Assembly (NCBI GenBank): GCA_030684395.1
Contig: JAUXTT010000010.1
Coordinates: forward strand, 114,675 to 178,674
Origin: Bacteroidota bacterium
GTDB lineage: Bacteria > Bacteroidota > Bacteroidia > B-17B0 > Aurantibacillaceae
Direction: 5' to 3'
Length of the DNA: 64,000 nt
Every line of letters starts with the position of its first letter. Positions within the stretch are counted from its first letter, which is position 1. Under the pieces are notes generated by a model. That model was not told the origin of the DNA. It ran no database searches and saw only the letters and a list, made by a program, of their open reading frames with translations. Of this stretch, positions 9,250 through 14,921 are shown one piece after another. The position numbers and the translations under genes were made by a program.

Positions 9250-9570
9250 ATGAAAACATTTATCTATAAGGGTGTATTATTGGTTTTGGCTGTTTTGGTG
9301 ATCACGGCCTGTGAAAATAATGCAGAAAAAGAAAAGCAAGAGTTTGTGAAATCAGAAAAAATTGAAACTAAAATTAAAGGCGAAAAAATTAAAGTAAACT
9401 CTGAAATAACTTGTCCTAAGTGTGAATATAAAAAAACAGAAGTCCTCCCTACCGACGTTTGTTTATTATCTTATACCTGCGAAAAATGTAAAACAGTTTT
9501 GCACCCCAAAAGTGGTGATTGCTGCGTGTTTTGTACTTACGGTGATGTAAAATGCCCCTCAATGCAATAA
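9250..9570 (+). CDS. Small Cys-rich lipoprotein (GDCCVFC type)
   Basis: 106 residues. Lipoprotein leader with lipobox ITAC (C21), a Lys/Glu-rich linker, then Cys pairs CPKC and CEKC spaced like a zinc-ribbon, and a terminal GDCCVFCTYGDVKCPSMQ. The terminal motif is shared by small proteins of metal-resistance and mobile regions in many bacteria, whose role I cannot name. The four CxxC-type pairs suggest binding of a thiophilic metal or a structural zinc. It closes the metal cluster, 9 nt after the second HMA gene. The lipoprotein nature and Cys pattern are seen; participation in metal handling is inferred from position. Confidence 0.75.
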   Translation: MKTFIYKGVLLVLAVLVITACENNAEKEKQEFVKSEKIETKIKGEKIKVNSEITCPKCEYKKTEVLPTDVCLLSYTCEKCKTVLHPKSGDCCVFCTYGDVKCPSMQ

Positions 9571-9589
9571 TGATAGCCAATTTTTTTTG

Positions 9590-9617
9590 AAATGAAGCTT
9601 CTCATTTAATTTTTTGA
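9590..9617. terminator. Weak candidate terminator between metal cluster and 2H gene
   Basis: AAATGA-AGCTTC-TCATTT forms a 6-bp stem with a 6-nt loop, preceded by a run of T (9582-9588) and followed by AATTTTTT. It sits between the convergent Cys-rich lipoprotein and 2H phosphoesterase genes and could serve both. The stem is short and A/T-rich, so this is weakly supported. Confidence 0.35.
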
Positions 9618-9668
9618 AATTACATCCGTCTTTCAGAAGAAAACGATCGATTGAATCGCAATTGATGA

Positions 9669-10346
9669 CTACCTCAAATTAATCTCATGAAACACCTTAT
9701 AATTACTCATTATTCCATTCTCGTATTTTCTTTCTAAGATCGTGATCTTATTGCACTGAAACTGCTCCATTAAACGATCCTGATGAATGATGCGCATGGC
9801 CTTTTCGGAAAGTGCTATTTCTAATGAACGGGCAATGGTTAAATGTGGAACAAATTCCTTGTTGGGAATATTCATCAGTTCAGCAATTTGTTTTCTTATG
9901 TTTTCAATATGGTTTGTATTCTCAATTCTGGAGTAAATTGTTTTTTTGTTTGTATCGGAATCAAACAATCCAAAACCATTCAGTTTTACTGCAAAAGAAG
10001 AACTTTGCGATAACACCTGTTGTAAGGCAGAAAGGAAATAAGGACTCATTGGAACCGACTGATGAAATGAATGCAAAGAAATGTGAGCAATTGAGTACAG
10101 GTTTTCCCGGGACAGCCCGATCGTTTTATTTAAGGTGATCTTCATTCCTTTTACCTTTTTCTTAATAGTATCCGGCGGTGAGATCAGCATAAAATACTGG
10201 TAAAAAGCTTTTGGACTTACCGCTTCTTTCTTGCCTGCCACAATTGACGAAACGGGTTTAGCCGGAGTCTTGGCAGCACTTTGCGCATCTGAGAACAGCG
10301 ACAATTGAGTGCTTTCATTTTTTGGAGATGTAATACTTGTTTTCAT
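9669..10346 (-). CDS. 2H phosphoesterase-like protein with clamp-binding-like motif
   Basis: 225 residues. Two catalytic-type motifs of the 2H phosphoesterase (LigT/2'-5' RNA ligase) superfamily are visible, H88-I-S90 in AHISLHSF and H168-L-T170 in PHLTIAR, with the expected ~80-residue spacing. Members hydrolyse or ligate 2',5'- or cyclic phosphodiester bonds in RNA or nucleotides. The N-terminal ~45 residues are an unstructured-looking extension containing Q14-L-S-L-F18, which equals the canonical beta-clamp-binding pentapeptide found in DNA polymerases and repair proteins. The upstream region carries a -7 box and two palindromes (see 10367-10411), so expression is probably controlled by a repressor or activator. 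The substrate is unknown. It is convergent with the metal cluster and is the first gene of an accessory stretch. Confidence 0.78.
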   Translation of the reverse strand: MKTSITSPKNESTQLSLFSDAQSAAKTPAKPVSSIVAGKKEAVSPKAFYQYFMLISPPDTIKKKVKGMKITLNKTIGLSRENLYSIAHISLHSFHQSVPMSPYFLSALQQVLSQSSSFAVKLNGFGLFDSDTNKKTIYSRIENTNHIENIRKQIAELMNIPNKEFVPHLTIARSLEIALSEKAMRIIHQDRLMEQFQCNKITILERKYENGIMSNYKVFHEINLR

Positions 10347-10366
10347 TCCCTTTGATTTTATTAAAA

Positions 10367-10374
10367 CAAAATTA
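10367..10374 (-). promoter_or_regulatory. -7 box (TAATTTTG) of the 2H phosphoesterase gene
   Basis: On the minus strand the sequence reads TAATTTTG, a match to TAnnTTTG, about 20 nt upstream of the ATG. It directly abuts the first CTAC-N5-GTAG palindrome, so a protein bound there would block RNA polymerase. No clear -33 TTG is present. Confidence 0.5.
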
Positions 10375-10411
10375 CTACTTTTTGTAGTTATTGATTGCTA
10401 CTTTACGTAGC
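10375..10411. promoter_or_regulatory. Tandem CTAC-N5-GTAG palindromes (candidate operator)
   Basis: Two copies of CTAC-N5-GTAG occur at 10375-10387 and 10398-10410; the second extends to GCTAC-N5-GTAGC. Their centres are 23 nt apart, about two helical turns, so two dimers could bind on the same face. They lie immediately upstream of the -7 box of the minus-strand 2H gene. This arrangement is what a cooperative dimeric repressor site looks like, but the protein is unknown. Confidence 0.5.
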
Positions 10412-10691
10412 ATTATGAAAATGACAATAAAATCAAAGCTTTCGAAGGGAAATGAGGCTAAAATAATTGACTTTTTGAGAGGATGATATTTGATTTTACA
10501 AGAAAACAGGCTGAATATATATTTATGTCGGCAGAAAGAGGGTTCGGAAGATAGTATCTCCTTTTGATAGTTTATGATAAATGGTTAAATTCGTGAAAGC
10601 AAATAGGAACATAAAAACTAATGGAACATTGCAAAAACTGCAATATAACATCATAAAAACTGGCCCTATAAGTACGTTGGGTGCAAGCGTA

Positions 10692-10698
10692 GTTAGAC
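10692..10698 (+). other. GTTAGAC core-like site before orphan ORF (candidate integron cassette boundary)
   Basis: GTTAGAC fits the GTTRRRY core of integron attC right ends, and the preceding GCAAGCGTA resembles the flank of class 1 cassette sites. A second GTTRRRY match, GTTGGGT, lies just upstream at 10677-10683. The orphan ORF starts 17 nt later. The same heptamer recurs after that ORF at 11785-11791. Confidence 0.35.
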
Positions 10699-10715
10699 AT
10701 ATATAAAAGCAAAAC

Positions 10716-11675
10716 ATGACCATTAAAAGAATCATATTATTTTTTATCGTATATTTTACAAGTAATCTCAGCTTTTGTCAAAGTTTGACCGATTCTTATT
10801 ATTCATCATGGAAAGGAATCATTGAGAGGAACTTTACAACAAAAAATAAAGACACATTAAAACTGATTATTGCCGAATGGGAAAAATCAAATTCTTACTA
10901 TATTAAGGACAGCCTGCATAGCCAAGAAGTATTTATCAAAGAAACTTATATTCTCTTCCCAAAACTTGTTGAGGTATTCTACAACAATTTTTGGTCTAAT
11001 TTTTCAAAAGAATTTCAACCAGATGAAATTTACTATTACCTCCCTACAAATATTACAATCCAATTCTCAAATAAAGTATTACCTAAAGATATGCTCTCAT
11101 ATCAATCAGAGTTTTCTGGAATTCATAAAGACTCTTTAAAAAAACACCCTAATGCAATGATTAATGAAATTACTGATAGTCGTTTTTATGATGACTTTAT
11201 TAAATATGATCCTAATGACCACTTAGTAGAGCTTAATAACTTCAAACCTTATTTGCTAGACAGCTCTTTTAGAATAATTTATGACGTTCAGAATAATTAC
11301 TTTCAAAATTCAATTGAAAAAGAATTGTCACAAAATTCAATTGAGAATTCTTTACTAAATGAAGGGCTTAGTAAATCCGAAATTAGAGAATCATATCCTT
11401 TTTCTGGGAGTAAAATTACGATGGAATATGCAAAACGATATGACCATCTTTCATCACATAGAGTGAATGTTAGTAATTCAATTAAAAAAGTTATCTTTTA
11501 TAAAAATTATCAATCGGCAATTATTGAAATTAATTCTAATTCGCAAAGGTGCTGTCCGACTTATTATCTTATTTTTGAAAGGAACAACGGAGGCTGGGAG
11601 TTTAACAGATTGTTTTCACTTGACGCAGGCAGTTTACGTTGTATGGATTTTACCGGACAATGCAACTTCAGATGA
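10716..11675 (+). CDS. Exported protein of unknown function (possible cassette gene)
   Basis: 319 residues, not recognised. A signal peptide spans about residues 1-21 (hydrophobic FFIVYFTSNLSF, cleavage near CQS). The mature protein is rich in Asn, Ser, Tyr and Phe and mixes predicted helices with a beta-rich C-terminus containing AIIEINSNSQRCCPTYYL, with three Cys in the final ~45 residues (CC and C). No repeat, membrane helix or known motif was noticed. It lies between two GTTAGAC sites about 1.09 kb apart, which together with the hairpin-like sequence behind it suggests a mobile gene cassette. The ATG at 10716 directly begins the signal peptide, so the start is well placed. Confidence 0.6.
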   Translation: MTIKRIILFFIVYFTSNLSFCQSLTDSYYSSWKGIIERNFTTKNKDTLKLIIAEWEKSNSYYIKDSLHSQEVFIKETYILFPKLVEVFYNNFWSNFSKEFQPDEIYYYLPTNITIQFSNKVLPKDMLSYQSEFSGIHKDSLKKHPNAMINEITDSRFYDDFIKYDPNDHLVELNNFKPYLLDSSFRIIYDVQNNYFQNSIEKELSQNSIENSLLNEGLSKSEIRESYPFSGSKITMEYAKRYDHLSSHRVNVSNSIKKVIFYKNYQSAIIEINSNSQRCCPTYYLIFERNNGGWEFNRLFSLDAGSLRCMDFTGQCNFR

Positions 11676-11689
11676 AAGAAACGCCAGAC

Positions 11690-11791
11690 ACCCAACAACA
11701 AATAAGCGCCAGCAAAGCCGAGCGCCCATTTGCCAAGCGTTAGTAGTAAGTGGCGGAACAATTCCGTAAGACGAAAAACGCTTTGTTAGAC
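11690..11791 (+). other. attC-like recombination site (candidate)
   Basis: The segment starts with ACCCAAC (fits RYYYAAC, the R'' box) 14 nt after the stop of the orphan ORF and ends with GTTAGAC (fits GTTRRRY, the R' box); total ~102 nt, within the 57-141 nt range of integron attC sites. AAGCG near the left end and CGCTT next to the right box are complementary, and GGCG/CGCC pairs lie inside. The pairing is offset by a few bases compared with a canonical attC, so this is a candidate only. Confidence 0.35.
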
Positions 11792-11810
11792 AAGATACTT
11801 ACTGACCATT

Positions 11811-12458
11811 TTACTCGATGACTTGCGATTGTCTGGTTCCTGAGGCTTTAAAACTTATTTGACGGCTAACAGCAAGGACTATACCTCTATTGTAAACCTG
11901 ATGAGAAATTTCCGGTAATTGTTTTCGAACAGGAAGAAGTGAGTGGCTCAACCGCAATCCTACAAACCATTTTTCGTTAAACACGTAACCGGTACCAAGA
12001 TTGAAAGAAAATTCTTTTTTATTAAAGGGATAAAGGCCTGCCTGGTACGGAAATGCTCCTCCTTTTGTATATTCTCCGGAATTGATCAACGCTGCTAATC
12101 CCGGACCGAATTCAAAGTAAACCTTCTTCTTGTTATATTGGAAGAGGATCGGGACTTCAACGTACAACAGTTGTAACCGATAGTCGCCATACCTGGGTGG
12201 ATATTGATGTTCTCCCCCGGTTCCCTTGGCAATTTCATATAGTTCAGATTGCATTGTCCAGCTTTTACTTATTTTTATCTGAACCCACATTCCAGCCATT
12301 AAGGCAATTCTTGGTTTAGTCTTTACGGGGCAGCCTGTAACAGTTTGCGTTCCTGAACCTGCTTTAAACCCGAATTTACATTGGGTTTTTAATTTAGCTT
12401 GAGACCAAACATCAAGGCAAATAAGTGACATGGCAAAAAAAATGAAAAGCTTTTTCAT
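11811..12458 (-). CDS. Outer-membrane beta-barrel (porin-like) protein
   Basis: 215 residues. Signal peptide about 1-19 (FFAMSLICLDVWSQ). The mature part alternates amphipathic strands typical of small Bacteroidota OmpA/PorT-type barrels: LKTQCKFGFKAG, RIALMAGMWVQI, LQLLYVEVPILFQY, VYFEFGPGLAALI, EFSFNLGTGYVFN and WFVGLRLSHSL. The motif of a strand ending VPI(L)F followed by YFEFGP is common in the family. No ligand can be predicted. It is on the opposite strand to its neighbours and lies between attC-like sequences, so it may also be an acquired gene. Confidence 0.7.
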   Translation of the reverse strand: MKKLFIFFAMSLICLDVWSQAKLKTQCKFGFKAGSGTQTVTGCPVKTKPRIALMAGMWVQIKISKSWTMQSELYEIAKGTGGEHQYPPRYGDYRLQLLYVEVPILFQYNKKKVYFEFGPGLAALINSGEYTKGGAFPYQAGLYPFNKKEFSFNLGTGYVFNEKWFVGLRLSHSLLPVRKQLPEISHQVYNRGIVLAVSRQISFKASGTRQSQVIE

Positions 12459-12544
12459 TGCTGATTAACGGAATTGTCGTAGAAAAATTGCACTAATAAT
12501 AACAACGAATCTATTTGCGAACATGTAAATATAAGCTAAACTGT

Positions 12545-12595
12545 GTGCGCCACCATACTACTAACAGCACCTATTTGTAATTTTTTGTGAGTTAG
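12545..12595 (+). other. CTAAC...GTTAG inverted boundary sequence (attC-like, weak)
   Basis: GTGCGCCACCA followed by ACTAACAGCA (12560-12569), and GTTAG at 12591-12595, give a short inverted CTAAC/GTTAG pair ~35 nt apart. The left part recurs at 13247-13270 (GTGCGCC...ACTAACAGCA). It is too short and lacks the second arm consensus, so only the shared boundary is supported. Confidence 0.3.
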
Positions 12596-12702
12596 CGTCA
12601 AATGTGTAATTTAGTAAAGCAAAAAACTGCAAGTAGCTGCAGAACTTTAGTACCAATGGGGGCGGACAAATCCTCGTAAAAATATTCTTCAGACAAAAAA
12701 AC

Positions 12703-13233
12703 ATGCGGACACTTAGTAACTTGACAATAATATTTCTTTTTATCTCGACAATATTTCGAGGACAAGACACCGAAATCGACAGGCTTATTTCTGGAGAACT
12801 CAAAATGACCTTTCCAAGTATCTATTTCAAGCACAATTCGACAGACTATGCAAGAATGCCTTACAAAGTTGATTCTTGTTTTAAATACATAGCACTTAAT
12901 TACGACAAGAACATAAATAGCCTAGTAATTTGGCGAGACAGCATAGAAATTGAATCATTAACCAATAGACGGATCAAAAAACTAAACTCAGGTCTTAGGA
13001 AATATATTAAATCTGGTGCAATTGAAATCCATTCAATGGGTGAGCAACAAAAAACCTCACGGCAGACAATCAACATGACTTCCGACGGAACCAAAATTGA
13101 TTACCTATTAACTTTAAATAGTGTATTTGACATTTCTAAAACTCGCATTTCACCCAAAAAGACTGAAAAGAAAAAAAGCAGACGACGATTAGTTTGGACA
13201 GGTTGGAAAACCGGATTTCATTGGAGTGACTAA
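12703..13233 (+). CDS. Small exported protein of unknown function
   Basis: 176 residues, not recognised. Starts with a hydrophobic leader (NLTIIFLFISTIFRGQ) consistent with a signal peptide ending near residue 21. The centre is a compact alpha/beta-looking region; the C-terminus is very basic (PKKTEKKKSRRR) before WTGWKTGFHWSD. The arrangement of a stop followed within ~35 nt by CTAAC-type sequence resembles that of the previous orphan ORF. No function is proposed. Codon use looks like that of the neighbours. Confidence 0.55.
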   Translation: MRTLSNLTIIFLFISTIFRGQDTEIDRLISGELKMTFPSIYFKHNSTDYARMPYKVDSCFKYIALNYDKNINSLVIWRDSIEIESLTNRRIKKLNSGLRKYIKSGAIEIHSMGEQQKTSRQTINMTSDGTKIDYLLTLNSVFDISKTRISPKKTEKKKSRRRLVWTGWKTGFHWSD

Positions 13234-13246
13234 TGATAAAAAACTG

Positions 13247-13268
13247 GTGCGCCCCACTGGGGACTAAC
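13247..13268 (+). other. Second copy of GTGCGCC...CTAACAGCA boundary
   Basis: GTGCGCC (13247-13253) and CTAAC (13264-13268, in ACTAACAGCA) repeat the words seen at 12545-12569, here 13 nt after the stop of the small exported protein. This shared 3' boundary behind different genes is what recurring cassette ends would look like. Confidence 0.3.
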
Positions 13269-13393
13269 AGCAAGCAAAAGTAAGCGGGCGGACTCGGTCA
13301 TCGTTCGGGCAATTCAAGGCGGATTATTAAACTTATCTTTTATCTTTCATTACTCTTTCAGTTAATTTCTTTAGTGCATTCAATACATTGGCT

Positions 13394-13474
13394 GTTCAAC
13401 ATCGTGCTTGCGCCAGCAGCCGAAAAAAACTATATTTGTTAAGCCGCCAAGCGCAAGCACGCGGAACGTTATTC
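13394..13474. other. Hairpin site with perfect 10-bp arms (attC-like)
   Basis: GTGCTTGCGC (13404-13413) and GCGCAAGCAC (13451-13460) are perfect inverted repeats around a 37-nt loop. GTTCAAC (13394-13400) in front fits RYYYAAC; behind the right arm GTTATTC (13468-13474) keeps only the GTT of GTTRRRY. The next gene starts 13 nt later. No T-run follows, so it does not look like a terminator. Confidence 0.45.
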
Positions 13475-13486
13475 TTAATTACCACT

Positions 13487-14185
13487 ATGATAGATCTATC
13501 TCATCCTAAGAATCAAATTCACTGTGTTACGAGTTTTCAAGATCTTGTTTCCACGCCTTTTCATGGAGATGTTAATGCGATTTGCTGGGCTCGTAAACTA
13601 TCAGGTGATTTTGCTGAGATTGTAAAGAAGGTAGAACTAAACGGGAATATAGCGGAACTTGATCAAGAGGAACTTTGTGAACTTAAGTTGAGTGAACAGG
13701 GGCAGCTTGCCCGTGAAATTCTTTTAAATGACTTGAAGCTATTGAAAGCTCATGGCGCATCTCCAATCCTTAATCTGATCAAGTGCTATGATAGAGATGA
13801 TGCTTACCCGTTTTTTCCAACCGATGTTTATTCTTTTCATGTAGACCGCTCTCCTGTACCAACCGATACCTTTTTATGTACATACTATGGCGAGTCGAGT
13901 GAAATAGTGCCAAATTCACAAGCCGAACAAAAAGTGCTTGTTCCCGAAATACGTGATGAACTCAAAAAATTATATCGTGGTTCAGATGAAGGATTTGAAT
14001 CATTTTTAACTGAACATTTTTTTGATCTACATTATCGGGCTAAACCAGAGGCAAGCCCTATCAGCTTAGGTCTCGGTAACTTATGGCGCCTGGCGGTTGA
14101 TCATCCTGAAAGTAAAGTCCTTCCTTGTCTTCACCGTGCACCAAAGGAAAAAATCGGAGAGACACGCTTGTTGATGATCTGTTGA
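13487..14185 (+). CDS. DUF1826-like protein
   Basis: 232 residues from ATG 13487; the frame stays open upstream to TTG 13388, but that would run through the hairpin site. The text pattern NAICWARKL near the start, FHVDRSPVPTDTFLCTYYGESSEIV in the middle and HRAPKEKIGETRLLMIC at the end resembles DUF1826 proteins, a family of unknown function with conserved FHxDR and CTY(x)G. The spaced H-x-D and distal H are reminiscent of 2-oxoglutarate/Fe(II) oxygenase metal sites, but this is speculative. No signal peptide, so cytoplasmic. It is the last gene of the accessory stretch. Confidence 0.5.
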   Translation: MIDLSHPKNQIHCVTSFQDLVSTPFHGDVNAICWARKLSGDFAEIVKKVELNGNIAELDQEELCELKLSEQGQLAREILLNDLKLLKAHGASPILNLIKCYDRDDAYPFFPTDVYSFHVDRSPVPTDTFLCTYYGESSEIVPNSQAEQKVLVPEIRDELKKLYRGSDEGFESFLTEHFFDLHYRAKPEASPISLGLGNLWRLAVDHPESKVLPCLHRAPKEKIGETRLLMIC

Positions 14186-14273
14186 GTGCTAATCAATAAT
14201 TACAACATGTATTAATTCCAAATGCAACTAAAAATTTTGTCTCCCTCTAAATTTAATAATCTTAAATTAGCGC

Positions 14274-14852
14274 ATGATAGATCCTGAACTTATTTCGCTT
14301 TTTGAGTTTTTTAAAAGGTATTCCCGGCTTTCAGAAGAAGCGGAAAAAGCTATTTCAAAAATATGCAAGGTGATTACTATTAAAAGGAATACAGACCTCC
14401 AGCCTATTGGCCACACCTGCAAAACAATTTACTTTATCAATAAAGGAATTGCCCGTATTTATTATTTAAAGGATGGAGTTGATATAACGGAGAGTTTTTC
14501 TTTTGAGAACAACATCATTGCCAGGGTTGAGAGTTTGTTTACCGGAAAACCATCCAGAAAGGCAATTCAAATTTTAGAAGATGCGGAGTTGATTGCAATA
14601 AATTCTGACTTACTATTTAAAATGTATGATCAGTTTCCTGAGATAGAGCGTTTGTTTCGTTTAATAATGGAAGCTGCTTATGTTGATACAGTTAATAGAA
14701 TCGAAAGTATTCAGTTTTATACTGCGGAAGAAAGATACAAAGCACTTATGAAAGAAAACCCGGACGTAATAAAACGAGTTCCACTGAAATACATCGCTTC
14801 CTATCTGGGAATCACTCAAGTTAGCCTCAGTAGAATTAGGGGAATGAAGTAA
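14274..14852 (+). CDS. Crp/Fnr-family transcriptional regulator
   Basis: 192 residues. The N-terminal cyclic-nucleotide-binding-type beta-roll (about 25-115, with IYFINKGIARIYYLKDG) is followed by the dimer helix and a C-terminal winged helix-turn-helix whose recognition part is YIASYLGITQVSLSRIR. No Cys cluster for an Fe-S centre is present, so it is not an oxygen-sensing Fnr by itself; ligand unknown. The gene stands 69 nt before an MFS-rhodanese-DsrE gene set on the same strand, and an Fnr-spaced palindrome lies in the gap, so it probably regulates that set. Confidence 0.88.
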   Translation: MIDPELISLFEFFKRYSRLSEEAEKAISKICKVITIKRNTDLQPIGHTCKTIYFINKGIARIYYLKDGVDITESFSFENNIIARVESLFTGKPSRKAIQILEDAELIAINSDLLFKMYDQFPEIERLFRLIMEAAYVDTVNRIESIQFYTAEERYKALMKENPDVIKRVPLKYIASYLGITQVSLSRIRGMK

Positions 14853-14856
14853 TTAT

Positions 14857-14870
14857 TTATCTTATGATAA
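14857..14870. promoter_or_regulatory. TTATC-N4-GATAA palindrome, candidate Crp/Fnr-type site
   Basis: TTATCTTATGATAA is a perfect 5-4-5 inverted repeat, the same geometry as the Fnr consensus TTGAT-N4-ATCAA. It ends 22 nt upstream of the -7 box at 14893, a position where an activator of the Crp family would contact RNA polymerase. It lies just after the Crp-like gene and before the transporter gene. Confidence 0.5.
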
Positions 14871-14892
14871 ATACTTCCTCAATTAGCGGAAG

Positions 14893-14900
14893 TAACTTTG
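14893..14900 (+). promoter_or_regulatory. -7 box (TAACTTTG) of the MFS-rhodanese-DsrE set
   Basis: TAACTTTG matches TAnnTTTG, 21 nt before the ATG of the transporter. No good -33 TTG is present, which fits dependence on an activator bound at the 14857-14870 palindrome. Confidence 0.5.
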
Positions 14901-14921
14901 CTTTAAATAAAAGGCAAGGTC

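Noticed and set aside
10415..10486. Small ORF of 23 codons (MKMTIKSKLSKGNEAKIIDF...) next to the operator-like palindromes
   Set aside because: Too short, no recognisable start signal or homology; the nearby palindromes are better explained by the divergent 2H gene. It could be a leader peptide, but nothing supports this.
12561..12834. Minus-strand ORFs of 78-80 residues around 12.6-12.8 kb
   Set aside because: They are antisense to the exported protein at 12703-13233, lack signal peptides or motifs, and have different frames with similar length, as random frames do.
13388..13486. N-terminal extension of the DUF1826-like protein from TTG 13388
   Set aside because: It would translate through the perfect hairpin site, and its residues (Arg/Cys/Ala-rich) look unlike the rest of the protein; ATG 13487 is preferred.
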